A stretch of 36,665 nucleotides of DNA from Candidatus Poribacteria bacterium (GCA_022826645.1 JAJDUM010000109.1:1-36665), one strand, 5' to 3'. Positions 24,594 through 34,254 are shown, numbered from the stretch's first letter. The notes: generated by a model from the letters alone, not told the origin. Made by a program: numbers and translations.

Positions 24594-26015
24594 TTACTGG
24601 ATAAGACGGTTCGGAAAGGGCACCTCCGGTCCCGGCATGATGTAGTGTTTCCCATTCGTGGCTGCAGGAGCACGTCGCTGGAATTCTTCCGACACGCTAT
24701 TACCACTAGTTGAAGGATTCACAGAACCCAGTTTCCCAACTCCCCCGACAGCATAGACCTGCGCGTCGGCTTGGCGGCAGACCTCGACTGCTCTCGCAGA
24801 CGTATGCTCTGTCCCTGGTCCACTGCTGGAGGGTTCATCGGTAACGATAAAAAGTATGAGCTTCCGATTATCAGGTGTTCGGAGTTTGGGCACGGTCCCC
24901 ATAATTGCGTCTAACAGATGTTCATCGCCACGCCTAGGCCTCCGAAATAGTTTCTTGACCTGCTCCGCATCCAATGGCGGTTTCGTTGTGACAATAGAGC
25001 TTTCGCCCCCACCAAACCTTGCCCAGAACCGGATAACCCCTAACCGATAATCTACTCCCTCGCTATTCAAAACCTCGACCAACATATCCAACCCTGTGCA
25101 GATTTCCTCCACCTTATCGTCCATGCTCGAACTGGAATCGTAAACAAATACGATATCAACTGGTTGTTTTATTGTCTCGACTATATGTTGAGCAATCCGC
25201 CTAAAAATCCCATCCACCTTGAGTATGGACTTGTCTAGCAGCGGTGCACGGTCAACCTTACGTTGATACTTATCAATTGGGTACCACTTCCCGTCGGTCA
25301 GGTCGGTTAATTGTATCTGTACTTCTTCGCTGACGCCGACGATATTAATCCGAATCTTATCCCGCTTACACCAATCCAGAATCTTCCCAATAACCTGATT
25401 TCTATCGTCTCCTCTCCCCCAAGACGTTTGCAATTTTGAATTTGTCACAACAACGAGGTGCTTTTCAGCATCCGACCGGAAGTCCAACTCTTCAAGACCT
25501 TTCATAATCGCGTCGAGCCCATGTCCAGCGACCCGACCCTTAAATTTCGGTGGCGGCAAATTGCGAAAGTTGTCTTCAAGCTCAATGAGTCCACCCTGCA
25601 ACGGTCTGACTGCAATCCGTGATGTTTTACCGGCATTCTGAAACCAAACGAGCCCAAACCGATAATCAATCGCAGCTTCTTCAAAGGCATTAACCACATC
25701 AACAGCCCGTGCTTCGACTAATTTTCCCGGACCTTTCATCGCCAAACTTCCATCAATAACAAGCACCAAATCCACCTCCTGATTCGTGCTTTGACGGCTT
25801 GCACGCTGGGCAATTTCTACGAGACTTTTCCCAATATCAACTGTTATTTCATCCTTTTTCCGCAGTTCTTCCGGGTTAATCATTAACCCTCTTCTTCGAC
25901 GAGGGGGTCGGACCTGTGCTTGCGCGATTAACTCGATGCCGTCAAGGCAGATCCAAGTAACCAATATCATCAACGCAATTCGCCATTTCCAGACGTGGGA
26001 CTTAGATGATTTCAT
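24594..26015 (-). CDS. Secreted protein with two von Willebrand A domains
   Basis: The start at 26015 (GGAGAG five bases upstream) gives a signal peptide (MKSSKSHVWKWRIALMILV, cleavage near AQA) followed by a basic patch (RPPRRRRG). Two VWA domains follow. The first begins VDLVLVIDGSLAMKG near residue 82 and its metal site is incomplete (DxSxA instead of DxSxS). The second begins VDIVFVYDSSSSMDD near residue 297 and has the complete DxSxS, with a later ...FIVTDEPSSSGPG. Such proteins bind protein or matrix ligands in a metal-dependent way. An ATG at 26129 would add 38 residues in front of the signal peptide. It is divergent from the following gene. Confidence 0.85.
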   Translation of the reverse strand: MKSSKSHVWKWRIALMILVTWICLDGIELIAQAQVRPPRRRRGLMINPEELRKKDEITVDIGKSLVEIAQRASRQSTNQEVDLVLVIDGSLAMKGPGKLVEARAVDVVNAFEEAAIDYRFGLVWFQNAGKTSRIAVRPLQGGLIELEDNFRNLPPPKFKGRVAGHGLDAIMKGLEELDFRSDAEKHLVVVTNSKLQTSWGRGDDRNQVIGKILDWCKRDKIRINIVGVSEEVQIQLTDLTDGKWYPIDKYQRKVDRAPLLDKSILKVDGIFRRIAQHIVETIKQPVDIVFVYDSSSSMDDKVEEICTGLDMLVEVLNSEGVDYRLGVIRFWARFGGGESSIVTTKPPLDAEQVKKLFRRPRRGDEHLLDAIMGTVPKLRTPDNRKLILFIVTDEPSSSGPGTEHTSARAVEVCRQADAQVYAVGGVGKLGSVNPSTSGNSVSEEFQRRAPAATNGKHYIMPGPEVPFPNRLIQ

Positions 26016-26143
26016 CAATTCTCTCCGTGTATACGATATATAGTGCGAAACAACTAACTTACCAATCAGATCGCCTGATATTTTCGGTGCCTGTGGCCCG
26101 TTTGTCAACATCTTTCCTGCGGAACGCAAGTCAGAAATAAGGC

Positions 26144-26171
26144 TTGTTTTGTCGTACTGATATGCTATAAT
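26144..26171 (+). promoter_or_regulatory. Candidate sigma70 promoter of the XPB-N-like gene
   Basis: TTGTTT (26144-26149), 16-bp spacer, TATAAT (26166-26171), 42 bp before the ATG. Confidence 0.6.
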
Positions 26172-26213
26172 TTATCTTTCACCCAATATCTGATTAGGAC
26201 GTGTGCGTACATA

Positions 26214-27776
26214 ATGAATTACAGTGACTTCCTCAAAAACGCCTCCAAATCATACTGCCAACGGATCGCACGTCGGATAAAATTAACGGATCGACTGTCC
26301 CCATCAGGGCTGCGTCAGCAGATTGTTGAGCGCTTCCTTGATCCAGCATCCTTGAAAGACTCTGTGGCACGTCTTAACTCTTATGAGCGTTTAGTGCTCA
26401 TGGTCCTTGCCTTCTCCTGTGGTGAAACGGGGGTTCCGTTTCATCTATTCAATCGGAAGGTCAATCAAATGAGCAGCAATTGGTCCAGCAGAGGCAGTGA
26501 CATTCTGCATGCGCTCGCCGAATCAGGCTTCCTTTTCACATCCGCGATAAGCGGTCTGCAATATCACTACATTGTTCCAACCGACCTGCGCCTGCTATTG
26601 CAAGACATCTTCGCTGAAGATATGAGCGCAAGCCTCAGGCAACCCAAAGAGACGCCCAGAGAGATCCGTGATGACGGTTTCGCGCTGGTCCGGGATACGT
26701 TCACCTTCCTCTGCTTTGCCTCCCAACATAGAATACGGCAAACGCAGCACGGCAGCATCTATAAACACACACAGAAGCAACTGCTCAAACGTTTTGAAGT
26801 ATCAAACGACACATCGAAAGTCTACAACCGAATCAATCCAGCAGTGGAAAATCCGGATCGTTTAGCTTTAATCTTTCATTTTTGCCGAGACCAAAAGCTA
26901 ATTCGCCGACAGGATTCTGACTTAATATGTAGCGAAATCGGCAAGGAGTGGATCCAAAAAACTGATTCGGAAAAACTCTTAGACCTATACAGCCACTGGC
27001 TGAAGCATAGCATATCGAAAGAACCGTCAGTGTCGATCGCGCAATCCATTGTGCGCGTTCTGTCCCGAGAACAATGGGTACTACTTTCCTCAATTCAAGA
27101 GCAGATCTCCAAATTCGCAGTGGGCGCCACTTGGAGGCAAACGCTCTACTCTCAGCTTGAGCGTTCCTTAGTTAACCATCTAACCTATCTGGGAGGAATT
27201 ACCTTTGCCTACCTGGGGGACGATGTTGCGATCCGTTTGACAGATATTGGGCAACGCCTATTCTCTGACGAACCGATTGAAAGCTATAAGTTTGAGTCAT
27301 CGTTTATAGTTCAACCCAATCACGAGGTGCTTGCCTCAAGTTACCTTGCCCCCACACTTCGCTGGAAACTTAATCACATTGCGGAACTCCACCAAGCAGA
27401 TCAGATGTCTACCTATAGGTTAACCGCTGAATCCATCTACAACGGCTTGCGTTCAGGTTACTCTCTTGATGAAATCTTAGCTTTTTTGACAACCCATTCC
27501 AGATCCGGCACTCCGCAAAACGTTGAGGTGTCAATCAGAGATTGGGCGGAACGGTATGGCCAGATTTACCTAATAGACGTGATGCTTCTACGCTGCAAAA
27601 ACACACATATCGCTCAAGAAATCAGAGCCTCCAAACAGATCAAGAAATATATTCTCGGCGAGATTTCTCCTACAGATTTTGTGGTATCACGTGAGCAATC
27701 TCAGGAACTTCTCGCACTCCTCGAAAAACAGAACTATATGCCATTACCAGAGGTCGTTACGCTTGAGAAAGGATAG
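26214..27776 (+). CDS. Stand-alone protein with XPB/Ssl2 N-terminal-like (Helicase_C_3) domain
   Basis: The 520-residue protein has no signal or membrane segment and no Walker motif. Residues from about 363 read FIVQPNHEVLASSYLAPTLRWKLNHIAEL, then TYRLTAESIYNGLRSGYSLDEILAFLTTHSRSGTPQNV and WAERYG. This is the pattern of the domain that precedes the helicase core in bacterial XPB-like proteins. The N-terminal 350 residues look like helical winged-helix repeats (SYERLVLMVLAF, GSDILHALAESGFLF). Without an ATPase of its own it may bind DNA or serve a helicase encoded elsewhere. The ATG has only a weak AGGA upstream, at long spacing. Confidence 0.7.
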   Translation: MNYSDFLKNASKSYCQRIARRIKLTDRLSPSGLRQQIVERFLDPASLKDSVARLNSYERLVLMVLAFSCGETGVPFHLFNRKVNQMSSNWSSRGSDILHALAESGFLFTSAISGLQYHYIVPTDLRLLLQDIFAEDMSASLRQPKETPREIRDDGFALVRDTFTFLCFASQHRIRQTQHGSIYKHTQKQLLKRFEVSNDTSKVYNRINPAVENPDRLALIFHFCRDQKLIRRQDSDLICSEIGKEWIQKTDSEKLLDLYSHWLKHSISKEPSVSIAQSIVRVLSREQWVLLSSIQEQISKFAVGATWRQTLYSQLERSLVNHLTYLGGITFAYLGDDVAIRLTDIGQRLFSDEPIESYKFESSFIVQPNHEVLASSYLAPTLRWKLNHIAELHQADQMSTYRLTAESIYNGLRSGYSLDEILAFLTTHSRSGTPQNVEVSIRDWAERYGQIYLIDVMLLRCKNTHIAQEIRASKQIKKYILGEISPTDFVVSREQSQELLALLEKQNYMPLPEVVTLEKG

Positions 27777-27896
27777 AACGGCACACGCACGAAAAAGAGG
27801 TAACCAACGGACGGAACAATAGGAGTTACGCACTACTACACTATCTCCAGTTTACCGCATTTATGAACAAGCTCCAATAGAATAGGGCGGCGCATT

Positions 27897-29195
27897 ATGC
27901 CTAACAACAGCGTCATTGGCAACGCTAAAAGGTTAATGTCTGGTAACATTATGGTGTTTTCTATCACCGGGCTGTTAGGTAACTTTGCCCGTGCGATGGT
28001 TTTTCCCTACGCATCGCTCTATGTTCTTGCCCTCGGCGGGGATGCCAAAACTATTGGCTGGGTGAATTTTCTCAGACCACTTGCTGGGTTAATCGTATTT
28101 CCTATTGCCGGCTACCTCACAGATCGCACCAGCCGGATTAAACTCATCGTGCTGAGCAACTACCTCTCTGTCGCCTTCGTCCTAATATATGTCCTTGCGT
28201 TCAAATGGCAAGTCATCGCCATCGCTTCGCTGTTGAGTGGTTTGGTAGTTTTGGGATTTCCACCACGGTCCGCGCTGATTGCCGATTCGCTGTCCCCAGA
28301 AGATCGGGGCAGGGGCATGGCAACGATGAACACCATCTCAAGCGGTCTCGCCATCTTCGCACCTTATATCGCCGGTGTTGCTGTCGAATTCTCTGGTCCA
28401 AACACCGGTGTACGGACACTGTATGGAGCAATGCTGATCCTGTATTTGGCTTCCGCCATTATACACGTCCGTCTCCTGAAAGAGCCGACACCGAGACCCC
28501 ACACTCGGGTGACAGTTTCTTCTCTCCCAAGCATGCTTGCCAGAGCGTATGGTGGGATTCCCACCCTGTTACGAGGGCTGCCCCTATCTCTGAAGACATT
28601 GGCAGGTGTTATCATCCTCGGCTTTATGGCGAATGGAGTGGCAAGTCCTTTCTGGGTGGTCTACGCTATAGAGCAGATTGGCTTATCTTCATCGCGGTGG
28701 GGACTGATACTGCTTTGCGAGACGGCGTTGAGGCTCTTGGTACTCATCCCGGCGGGAGTTGTAGTTGACCGTTGGGGCAGGACAGCATCATTGTTGATAG
28801 CCCTGCTTCTTTCAACGGTGACGATGCCTCTGTTCATTCTTGCGAAAGGCTTCATCGCCGTGCTTCTGATCCGGTCAGCAATCGCAGTTGCATCTGCTAT
28901 CTCTATCCCTGCGTGCAGTGCGCTGATGGCAGACACCGCGCCACGAGATATCCGGGGACAGGTGATGGCAGCGTTGGGGCAAGGCGGAGTCATGATGGGT
29001 GCCGCAGGCGGTGGGACCGGTGGTCCCGGCACCGGATTTCTCATCACCCTGCCCCTGATGATAGCATCTCTTGCGGGAGGTTATCTCTACGCCCAAAACC
29101 CTACCTATCCTTGGATTTTCGTCCTCGTTGCTTCGACCCTCGCGACTACCTTGACCGCGCTCTTTATCCGTGACCCGAAACAGGCAGAGGTTTAA
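27897..29195 (+). CDS. Major facilitator superfamily transporter
   Basis: A 432-residue membrane protein with about twelve hydrophobic segments. The first half carries motif A between helices 2 and 3 (GYLTDRTSRIK) and SLSPEDRGRGMA further on. The second half repeats the motif A theme (GVVVDRWGRT) and DTAPRDIRGQVMA. A glycine-rich loop (GAAGGGTGGPGTG) sits before the last helices. The overall look is that of drug or sugar efflux permeases; the substrate cannot be named. It follows the previous gene by 120 bp. Confidence 0.9.
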   Translation: MPNNSVIGNAKRLMSGNIMVFSITGLLGNFARAMVFPYASLYVLALGGDAKTIGWVNFLRPLAGLIVFPIAGYLTDRTSRIKLIVLSNYLSVAFVLIYVLAFKWQVIAIASLLSGLVVLGFPPRSALIADSLSPEDRGRGMATMNTISSGLAIFAPYIAGVAVEFSGPNTGVRTLYGAMLILYLASAIIHVRLLKEPTPRPHTRVTVSSLPSMLARAYGGIPTLLRGLPLSLKTLAGVIILGFMANGVASPFWVVYAIEQIGLSSSRWGLILLCETALRLLVLIPAGVVVDRWGRTASLLIALLLSTVTMPLFILAKGFIAVLLIRSAIAVASAISIPACSALMADTAPRDIRGQVMAALGQGGVMMGAAGGGTGGPGTGFLITLPLMIASLAGGYLYAQNPTYPWIFVLVASTLATTLTALFIRDPKQAEV

Positions 29196-29216
29196 TCAGA
29201 AATATCCCTAATGGAT

Positions 29217-29370
29217 ATTTTATAGTGGATCTTAGAATTAATAAGACACTCCAAATCCCGATTTATCGAGCCCCGTTCCGAGGATCCCGATGAATCGGGA
29301 CAGGCGGGATGTACCACTTATCAGGGGAACTTTGATAAATGTCTCCTTATTTCTCGTGTTTACTATAATT
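29217..29370. repeat. MITE-like element between MFS and PhyH genes
   Basis: The two ends are imperfect inverted repeats: TATAGTGGATCTTAGAATTA at the left and, read from the right on the other strand, TATAGTAAACACGAGAAATA. Inside is a second dyad (AATCCCGATTTATCG, CGATGAATCGGGAC). It has no coding capacity and lies between convergent genes. Confidence 0.5.
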
Positions 29371-29411
29371 GATCCTTGCGGTGATTGCGTCTACTGTTAA
29401 ATTAGCCCACA

Positions 29412-30191
29412 TCAATCCCCATCAGCCATCTGACCGAGCTCCGGAACGCTCGCCATCATGCTTTGAACTCGCGGTCGATCACTATTTACAAACGCTGGAT
29501 TGGGCTTCAAGGCGTAGGGCGACCAGCGCTGCAAAGAAGCCATGTGCGCTTGAGTTGTTGGTTTAGCGGCAAATTTCAGGGCGATATAACGACGACCCGC
29601 CCAACCCCCGAACATCCCGTGCCACAAGCAATGATTAAAGAACACGACATCGCCCGGCTGCGCTTCGAGAGGGAAGCATGGCAATTCTGACCCGGAAACT
29701 CCGAAGGTCGTTGGACTCGATTCCGGTTTCTGGGCGATAAGCGGTTCAAGATCCATGTGGAGCGGTAGCCGATGTGAACCGGGAATCACACGCAAACAAC
29801 CCCGCTCTTTCGTCACTGGATCGAGATAAATCATCACCTTGATACGCAGGTAATCAACCTCCGCCACCCCCTGCCGATCCGCATGCCATCGGTGCTCGCT
29901 GTGGGCGGTAAGGTTCCCTTCAGAGCCAGACCAGATAAATTCACCCGGCATCAACTGCTCAATGACCTTGTAAAAACGATCATCCTCAACAAGTTGTGTA
30001 AAAAAGGGATTTTGCTCAACGATGGTTGTCGTACCCTGTTCGTTCCCGGTGAAGGGGGTACCACCACGCTCTTCGGTCAGCACCTTATCAAACTCATGTG
30101 TAATCTCGCCCATCTCCTCCGGTGAGAAGTACTGTCGCATAAAGAGAAAACCGAAAGTATCAAAATACGATTCCTGTTCTGCCGTTAACAT
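29412..30191 (-). CDS. Phytanoyl-CoA dioxygenase (PhyH) family oxygenase
   Basis: About 259 residues from the ATG at 30191, which has AAGGAGG six bases upstream; the longer frame to 30269 would overlap the next gene. The iron triad is HAD in HRWHADRQG and the His of NHCLWHGMFGG, and the 2-oxoglutarate Arg is present (AGRRYIALKF). It differs clearly from the 1576 protein. It is the gene after the DgoD-like dehydratase, 68 bp on, which suggests a shared catabolic role on a hydroxylated or acidic substrate. Confidence 0.88.
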   Translation of the reverse strand: MLTAEQESYFDTFGFLFMRQYFSPEEMGEITHEFDKVLTEERGGTPFTGNEQGTTTIVEQNPFFTQLVEDDRFYKVIEQLMPGEFIWSGSEGNLTAHSEHRWHADRQGVAEVDYLRIKVMIYLDPVTKERGCLRVIPGSHRLPLHMDLEPLIAQKPESSPTTFGVSGSELPCFPLEAQPGDVVFFNHCLWHGMFGGWAGRRYIALKFAAKPTTQAHMASLQRWSPYALKPNPAFVNSDRPRVQSMMASVPELGQMADGD

Positions 30192-30258
30192 TGCGCGCCT
30201 CCTTAGTTTTAATTGCTCTCTCGTGTTAGGCGTTGACACCCTGACATGTGAATACAAA

Positions 30259-31362
30259 CTACCAATCAATCACCGACCCATCATCCGGATCATAGGTCTG
30301 ACCGTTCTGCCAATCGTGGTCAATCTTATCCTCCATAGCATCTTCATCAAGCTCAATCCCCAAACCGGGACCGGTGGGCAACTCCACGAAGCCATCCTTG
30401 AAAACAAACGGGTTTTTGAGGTAGCCCTCCCCTAACGTTGTATGCTCTTGCGCGAGGAAGTTGGGAATTGACGCATCTAACTGAATGCACGCCGCAAGCG
30501 AAATCGGTCCCAACGGATTGTGAGGCGCAAGACCAGCGTAGTATGCCTCCGCCATACCCGCAATGAGTCGGACCTCGCTGATTCCGCCCGCATGGCACAA
30601 GTCCGGTTGAAGGATAGAAGCAGCACCCTTCTCTAATATCTCACGGAAGCCCCACTTAGTAAAAATCCGTTCGCCAGTAGCAATGGGCAGATGTGTGCCA
30701 CGCGCAATTTCCGCCATCACATCGACGTTCTGACACTGGCACGGTTCCTCGACAAACATCGGCTGATACGGCTCCAGCGCACGAATCAGTAGTTTTGCGG
30801 TCTGCGGACTGATTGCGCCGTGGAAGTCAATGCCAATATCGACATCAGGTCCGGCGGCTTCACGCAACGCAGCAAATCGTTCAGTGGCACGATCTACAAA
30901 TCCTTTCGATTCGATTAACCGGGCGGGTCTCCCACCGGCAACACCCGTCTTAAACGCCGTGAATCCTTTATCAACCCACTCTTTGATAGTCTCCGGATCA
31001 CCACCGCCTTTGTACAAACGAATGCGGTCACGCGTAGGACCGCCCAATAGTTGATAGACAGGAACACCGAGCGATTTCCCCGCAAGATCCCAGAGGGCTT
31101 GATCAACGCCGCTCAATGCACTCGTCATGATGGGACCGCCACGATAGAAGGCGTGACGATACATTGCCTGCCAGTGGTGGACAACGCGTCGTGGGTCTTT
31201 CCCAATCAGATAGGGCGCGAGCTCATCGACTGCTTGAGCACAGGTCTTGGCGCGCCCCTCAAGGATAGGCTCCCCAAGCCCCACCAACCCCTCATCGGTG
31301 TGGATCTTCAAAAAGAGCCAACGCGGCTTAACCAAAAATGTCTCGACCTTTGTAATTTTCAT
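30259..31362 (-). CDS. dgoD: D-galactonate dehydratase-like enolase superfamily enzyme
   Basis: The 367-residue protein matches the mandelate-racemase subgroup closely in the DgoD pattern: MKITKVETFLVKPRWLFLKI, YLIGKDPRRV, FYRGGPI and ALSGVDQALWDLAGKSLGVPV. Metal ligands are at Asp179, Glu205 and Glu231 (GERIF). The general acid/base residues are His181 (DFH) and His281 (APHNPLGP), with Asp254 next to the latter as the partner. Glu306 (LAQEH) ends the site. It should remove water from a sugar acid to give a 2-keto-3-deoxy acid. GAGGAG precedes the ATG. Related sugar-acid dehydratases share much of this pattern, so the substrate is probable rather than certain. Confidence 0.85.
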   Translation of the reverse strand: MKITKVETFLVKPRWLFLKIHTDEGLVGLGEPILEGRAKTCAQAVDELAPYLIGKDPRRVVHHWQAMYRHAFYRGGPIMTSALSGVDQALWDLAGKSLGVPVYQLLGGPTRDRIRLYKGGGDPETIKEWVDKGFTAFKTGVAGGRPARLIESKGFVDRATERFAALREAAGPDVDIGIDFHGAISPQTAKLLIRALEPYQPMFVEEPCQCQNVDVMAEIARGTHLPIATGERIFTKWGFREILEKGAASILQPDLCHAGGISEVRLIAGMAEAYYAGLAPHNPLGPISLAACIQLDASIPNFLAQEHTTLGEGYLKNPFVFKDGFVELPTGPGLGIELDEDAMEDKIDHDWQNGQTYDPDDGSVIDW

Positions 31363-31452
31363 TTAATGATTCTCCTCTAAAACTTCTGACCTGAATTAAA
31401 TCTGCGACAACACCCATCTTTTAAGAAACTCATACCGTGCGTTAAGTTGAAC

Positions 31453-32217
31453 TCACGACGCCGTGAATAAACTTTCAAAATTTCGTGTCGTTATCTCACC
31501 GATTTCTTCCAATGAAATACCGCGCAGTTCCGCAATTTTCTCCGCTGTAGCCCGAACATACGCCGGCTCATTACGCTTTCCGCGTCTAAATTGCGGTGGT
31601 AGCCACGGACAGTCTGTTTCCACCAACACGGCCTCCGGGGGAACTTTTTGTGCAACCTCCTGCAACGTCTCCGATTTACGATAGGTTACCGGACCGCCGA
31701 TACCAATATGTAACCCGAGCGCAAGACTTTGGTGCATGATTTCAACATCGCCCGAAAAACAGTGCATCACGCCGCGTACCCTGCCCCGCCGCGCTTGCAA
31801 GATTGGGAGGATGTCGTGGTAGGCTTCACGGTTGTGGATAACAATCGGGAGGTCCAATTCCTCCGCCAAATCCAATTGACGCTCAAACGCCGTTTTCTGA
31901 ATCGGGCGAGGTGATAGGTCGCGATAATAATCCAAACCCATTTCGCCGAGTGCTACCACCTTCGGATGGACCGCAAGATCACGAAAGATACGAACAGTTT
32001 CGTCCTCCAGATCCTTCGCATCGTGCGGATGCATACCAACCGTTGCGTAGATCTGGTCATGTTTTTCCGCGAGCGCAATTGCTCCACGACTGGTCTCCAG
32101 ATCAAATCCGATGACCAAGATCGCGTGCACCCCGGCTTCGCGAGCCCGTTCCAAAACCGATTCTCGATCCGCATCAAATCTATTCAGTTGAATGTGAGCG
32201 TGTGAATCTATGAGCAT
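31453..32217 (-). CDS. TatD family metal-dependent deoxyribonuclease
   Basis: About 254 residues with all metal ligands of the family: DSHAH at 4-8, GEMGLDYYRD, VIHNREA, MHCFSG and ETDCPWL. TatD proteins are cytoplasmic 3'-5' exonucleases involved in DNA repair and turnover. I place the start at the ATG that gives the standard MLIDSHAH N-terminus. However, an in-frame TTG at 32274 has the better Shine-Dalgarno sequence (GATGAGG, seven bases), which would add 19 residues and sit 10 bp behind the TPR gene. The two genes are almost certainly coupled. Confidence 0.92.
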   Translation of the reverse strand: MLIDSHAHIQLNRFDADRESVLERAREAGVHAILVIGFDLETSRGAIALAEKHDQIYATVGMHPHDAKDLEDETVRIFRDLAVHPKVVALGEMGLDYYRDLSPRPIQKTAFERQLDLAEELDLPIVIHNREAYHDILPILQARRGRVRGVMHCFSGDVEIMHQSLALGLHIGIGGPVTYRKSETLQEVAQKVPPEAVLVETDCPWLPPQFRRGKRNEPAYVRATAEKIAELRGISLEEIGEITTRNFESLFTAS

Positions 32218-32283
32218 GACGAACTGTCTAATTTTTCTGTGGTCTGGACACAAGGCGCGAGATTCAGGACTCAAGGAATAGCC

Positions 32284-33159
32284 TCATCCTCCACGCTTAC
32301 CTTCTCCGAAGTAGGTTGTCAGGACTTGCAAAATCTTTTCGACATGCTGACGATTCTCTCGGTCATTGAACGCCTGTGCTGCCTCCGCTGCGCGATACCG
32401 ATTCCCCGCATAGTAGCGGTGAGACAGAAAAAAGAATGAAAGCAGCGCATCGTCGTAGTCCCGTTCGATTGCAGCGTTGAGCGTAACATAACCGAGCACT
32501 CCGTTGAGGAGCAGCGCATTCAACCCATTTTTCCAGTCTCCAGCGTAAGTTTGTCCTAATCCCGGCAGAAAGGTGGAAAGCAACCGTGCTGCCTTCTCCG
32601 ATTTCTGTCGCCGATTAAGTGTATCCAGAAAGAGCGCATCAATCTTGGCAGCAATCTCCGCTGCGTCGGGCATCTCATCCAAATACGCTTGAAACACTGA
32701 CCGCGCCTGCTCCCATCTGAATTGATACAGATACGCAACACCCCGCAAGAAACGAGCGCGCTGACGCAATCGCATAGACTGACTCTGCATATCAACCTTA
32801 ATCAGTTCGATCAACGCAAGATCATAGGCACCGGTAGCAATGAGCGTCACAGCGAGTTCAGTCCGTATTTCCGCCTGCAATTCAGTTTCCGTTGCCAGTT
32901 GGACAGCCGCAGCCATCGCTTCAACCGCTTCTGACCGCCATCCCTGAACGCGGTATGCCAATCCAATTTTGAATTGCGCCTCAACCACTTGTGGATGATC
33001 GGGGTTGAAAAATAGAAATCGCTTATACTCCGTGATTGCCGCGTCGTAATTTTTTAGCGCAAATAGATGCTCGCCAAGGTCAAACGCAGGATCGACGGCG
33101 GAGGCAGTGATAGCTATGAAAAGCAGAAGTATGGCCGCTAATACAGTGGAGTGGCTCAT
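32284..33159 (-). CDS. Secreted or membrane TPR-repeat protein
   Basis: About 291 residues. The ATG at 33159 follows AGGA; a TTG directly before it is possible. The signal peptide (HSTVLAAILLLFIAITASA) is followed by TPR-like helices (FDLGEHLFALKNYDAAITEYKRFL, VVEAQFKIGLAYRVQG, AYLYQFRWEQARSVFQAYL). The C-terminal part has LLSTFLPGLGQTYAGDWKNG and a hydrophobic stretch (LNALLLNGVLGYVTLNAA), a pattern seen in bacterial TPR proteins that insert into the membrane. The function is unknown, probably a periplasmic scaffold. Confidence 0.75.
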   Translation of the reverse strand: MSHSTVLAAILLLFIAITASAVDPAFDLGEHLFALKNYDAAITEYKRFLFFNPDHPQVVEAQFKIGLAYRVQGWRSEAVEAMAAAVQLATETELQAEIRTELAVTLIATGAYDLALIELIKVDMQSQSMRLRQRARFLRGVAYLYQFRWEQARSVFQAYLDEMPDAAEIAAKIDALFLDTLNRRQKSEKAARLLSTFLPGLGQTYAGDWKNGLNALLLNGVLGYVTLNAAIERDYDDALLSFFFLSHRYYAGNRYRAAEAAQAFNDRENRQHVEKILQVLTTYFGEGKRGG

Positions 33160-33218
33160 CAATAAATTTCCTATGCCCCTACAACCCCATGTTATCAGAT
33201 CGTAACCCTTGATGCAAG

Positions 33219-33262
33219 CAATAAAAAAAGGGACGAACCTTTTCAGTTTCGCCCCTTTTAAA
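33219..33262 (-). terminator. Rho-independent terminator of the LamG gene
   Basis: An imperfect stem (GGGGCGAAAC against GTTCGTCCC) is followed by TTTTTTTATTGCTTGC on the minus strand. The tail after the T-run is the same as behind the ECF terminators, although the stem is different. Confidence 0.8.
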
Positions 33263-33298
33263 GTTACTATCGATGCGCGATAAACACATCACATTTTT

Positions 33299-34135
33299 TT
33301 ATCGTACTGAACGGGTTTTAACGTGTCCCCACGTCGTCGTCATCTTGTCACCCGGTTCAACGGCGAACGGCTCAAACGGCTGTTCGTGTCCGCTACCAGC
33401 ACCAACGTCCCACAACTCCACTGCGCCTTCAAGAACAGCATCGGGACACGGTTTGGCGTGGCCACCCTCTTTAGCGGCATTGACGATTGTCGCTGCGCCT
33501 TCAACTTCGTTGAGATGGTAGAGGGCTCTCGTATCGGCGTCCGGTGTCCATTCTTCTTTAGGAATGTCATAGTCACCCTTGTAGCGGGCGCCTTTTGATA
33601 TACGGACCTCGTCAATTAGTCCGTGGTAGATGGAGTGGGTCGCGCCACCACGTTCACGCCGTCCCATCTTGAACGTGTCTTCATGATTCCAAGCCAGTTG
33701 ATTGCCAGCGTGCTCACCGTCGTCCCCTTGTTTGCCATTGAGGAACATATGGACTTTTGGCGGATCCCAGACAACTGCGCCGTGGTTCCAAACATTGACC
33801 CCGACACCGAGACCGCTGTTTTCCCAAGCCCAACCGTTATTTTTACCTTGGTCGTTGGCACCTGCGATAGCAGATTGGAAGAGACCATCTTTGTTAGCAT
33901 TTTCCCAATGATCTTCTTTATTGAGAATCATTCGCTCCCCTTGGGAGTCGAAGGGTTTAAACCATGATTCAAAGGTGAACGGACAACAGAGGTCTTCGTC
34001 AAAGAAACATGGGTCATGCGGTGCTGACACATAACTTTCAAAGTCAGCGCCATCAATAAACACTGCCATCTGAGCGGTTGCGATAGCACCTGCAAGGAAA
34101 GTTAGTGCGAGTGTAAGAAATAGTAGGCGTTTCAA
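33299..34135 (-). CDS. Secreted LamG (concanavalin A-like) protein with a WG-K tail
   Basis: The 278-residue protein begins with a signal peptide (MKRLLFLTLALTFLAGAIATA). It continues with a LamG-type jelly roll: FTFESWFKP, a mid-section with a modelled bystander strand (HMFLNGKQ), and GLIDEVRISKGARY, which is the common LamG_3 hallmark. The C-terminus VEPGDKMTTTWGHVKTRSVR matches the V-x-P-x-x-K-x-x-T-x-W-G-x-x-K tail of the propeller proteins with identical spacing. It should lie on or outside the cell surface and bind glycan or protein. GGGAGGAATT precedes the ATG. Confidence 0.85.
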   Translation of the reverse strand: MKRLLFLTLALTFLAGAIATAQMAVFIDGADFESYVSAPHDPCFFDEDLCCPFTFESWFKPFDSQGERMILNKEDHWENANKDGLFQSAIAGANDQGKNNGWAWENSGLGVGVNVWNHGAVVWDPPKVHMFLNGKQGDDGEHAGNQLAWNHEDTFKMGRRERGGATHSIYHGLIDEVRISKGARYKGDYDIPKEEWTPDADTRALYHLNEVEGAATIVNAAKEGGHAKPCPDAVLEGAVELWDVGAGSGHEQPFEPFAVEPGDKMTTTWGHVKTRSVR

Positions 34136-34254
34136 TTTAATTCCTCCCTTATTGAGGTTAGTGAAATTTTAGGATCGAAATTTGAAACCCAATCGACTCT
34201 AAAACTAAATCTATGATGATGGAAATCCATCACCAAACAAGATAGAGGAATAAT

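Noticed and set aside
27822..27836. AGGAGTTACGCA resembling one end of the MITE at 8100
   Set aside because: One mismatch and no matching second end nearby; at most a remnant.
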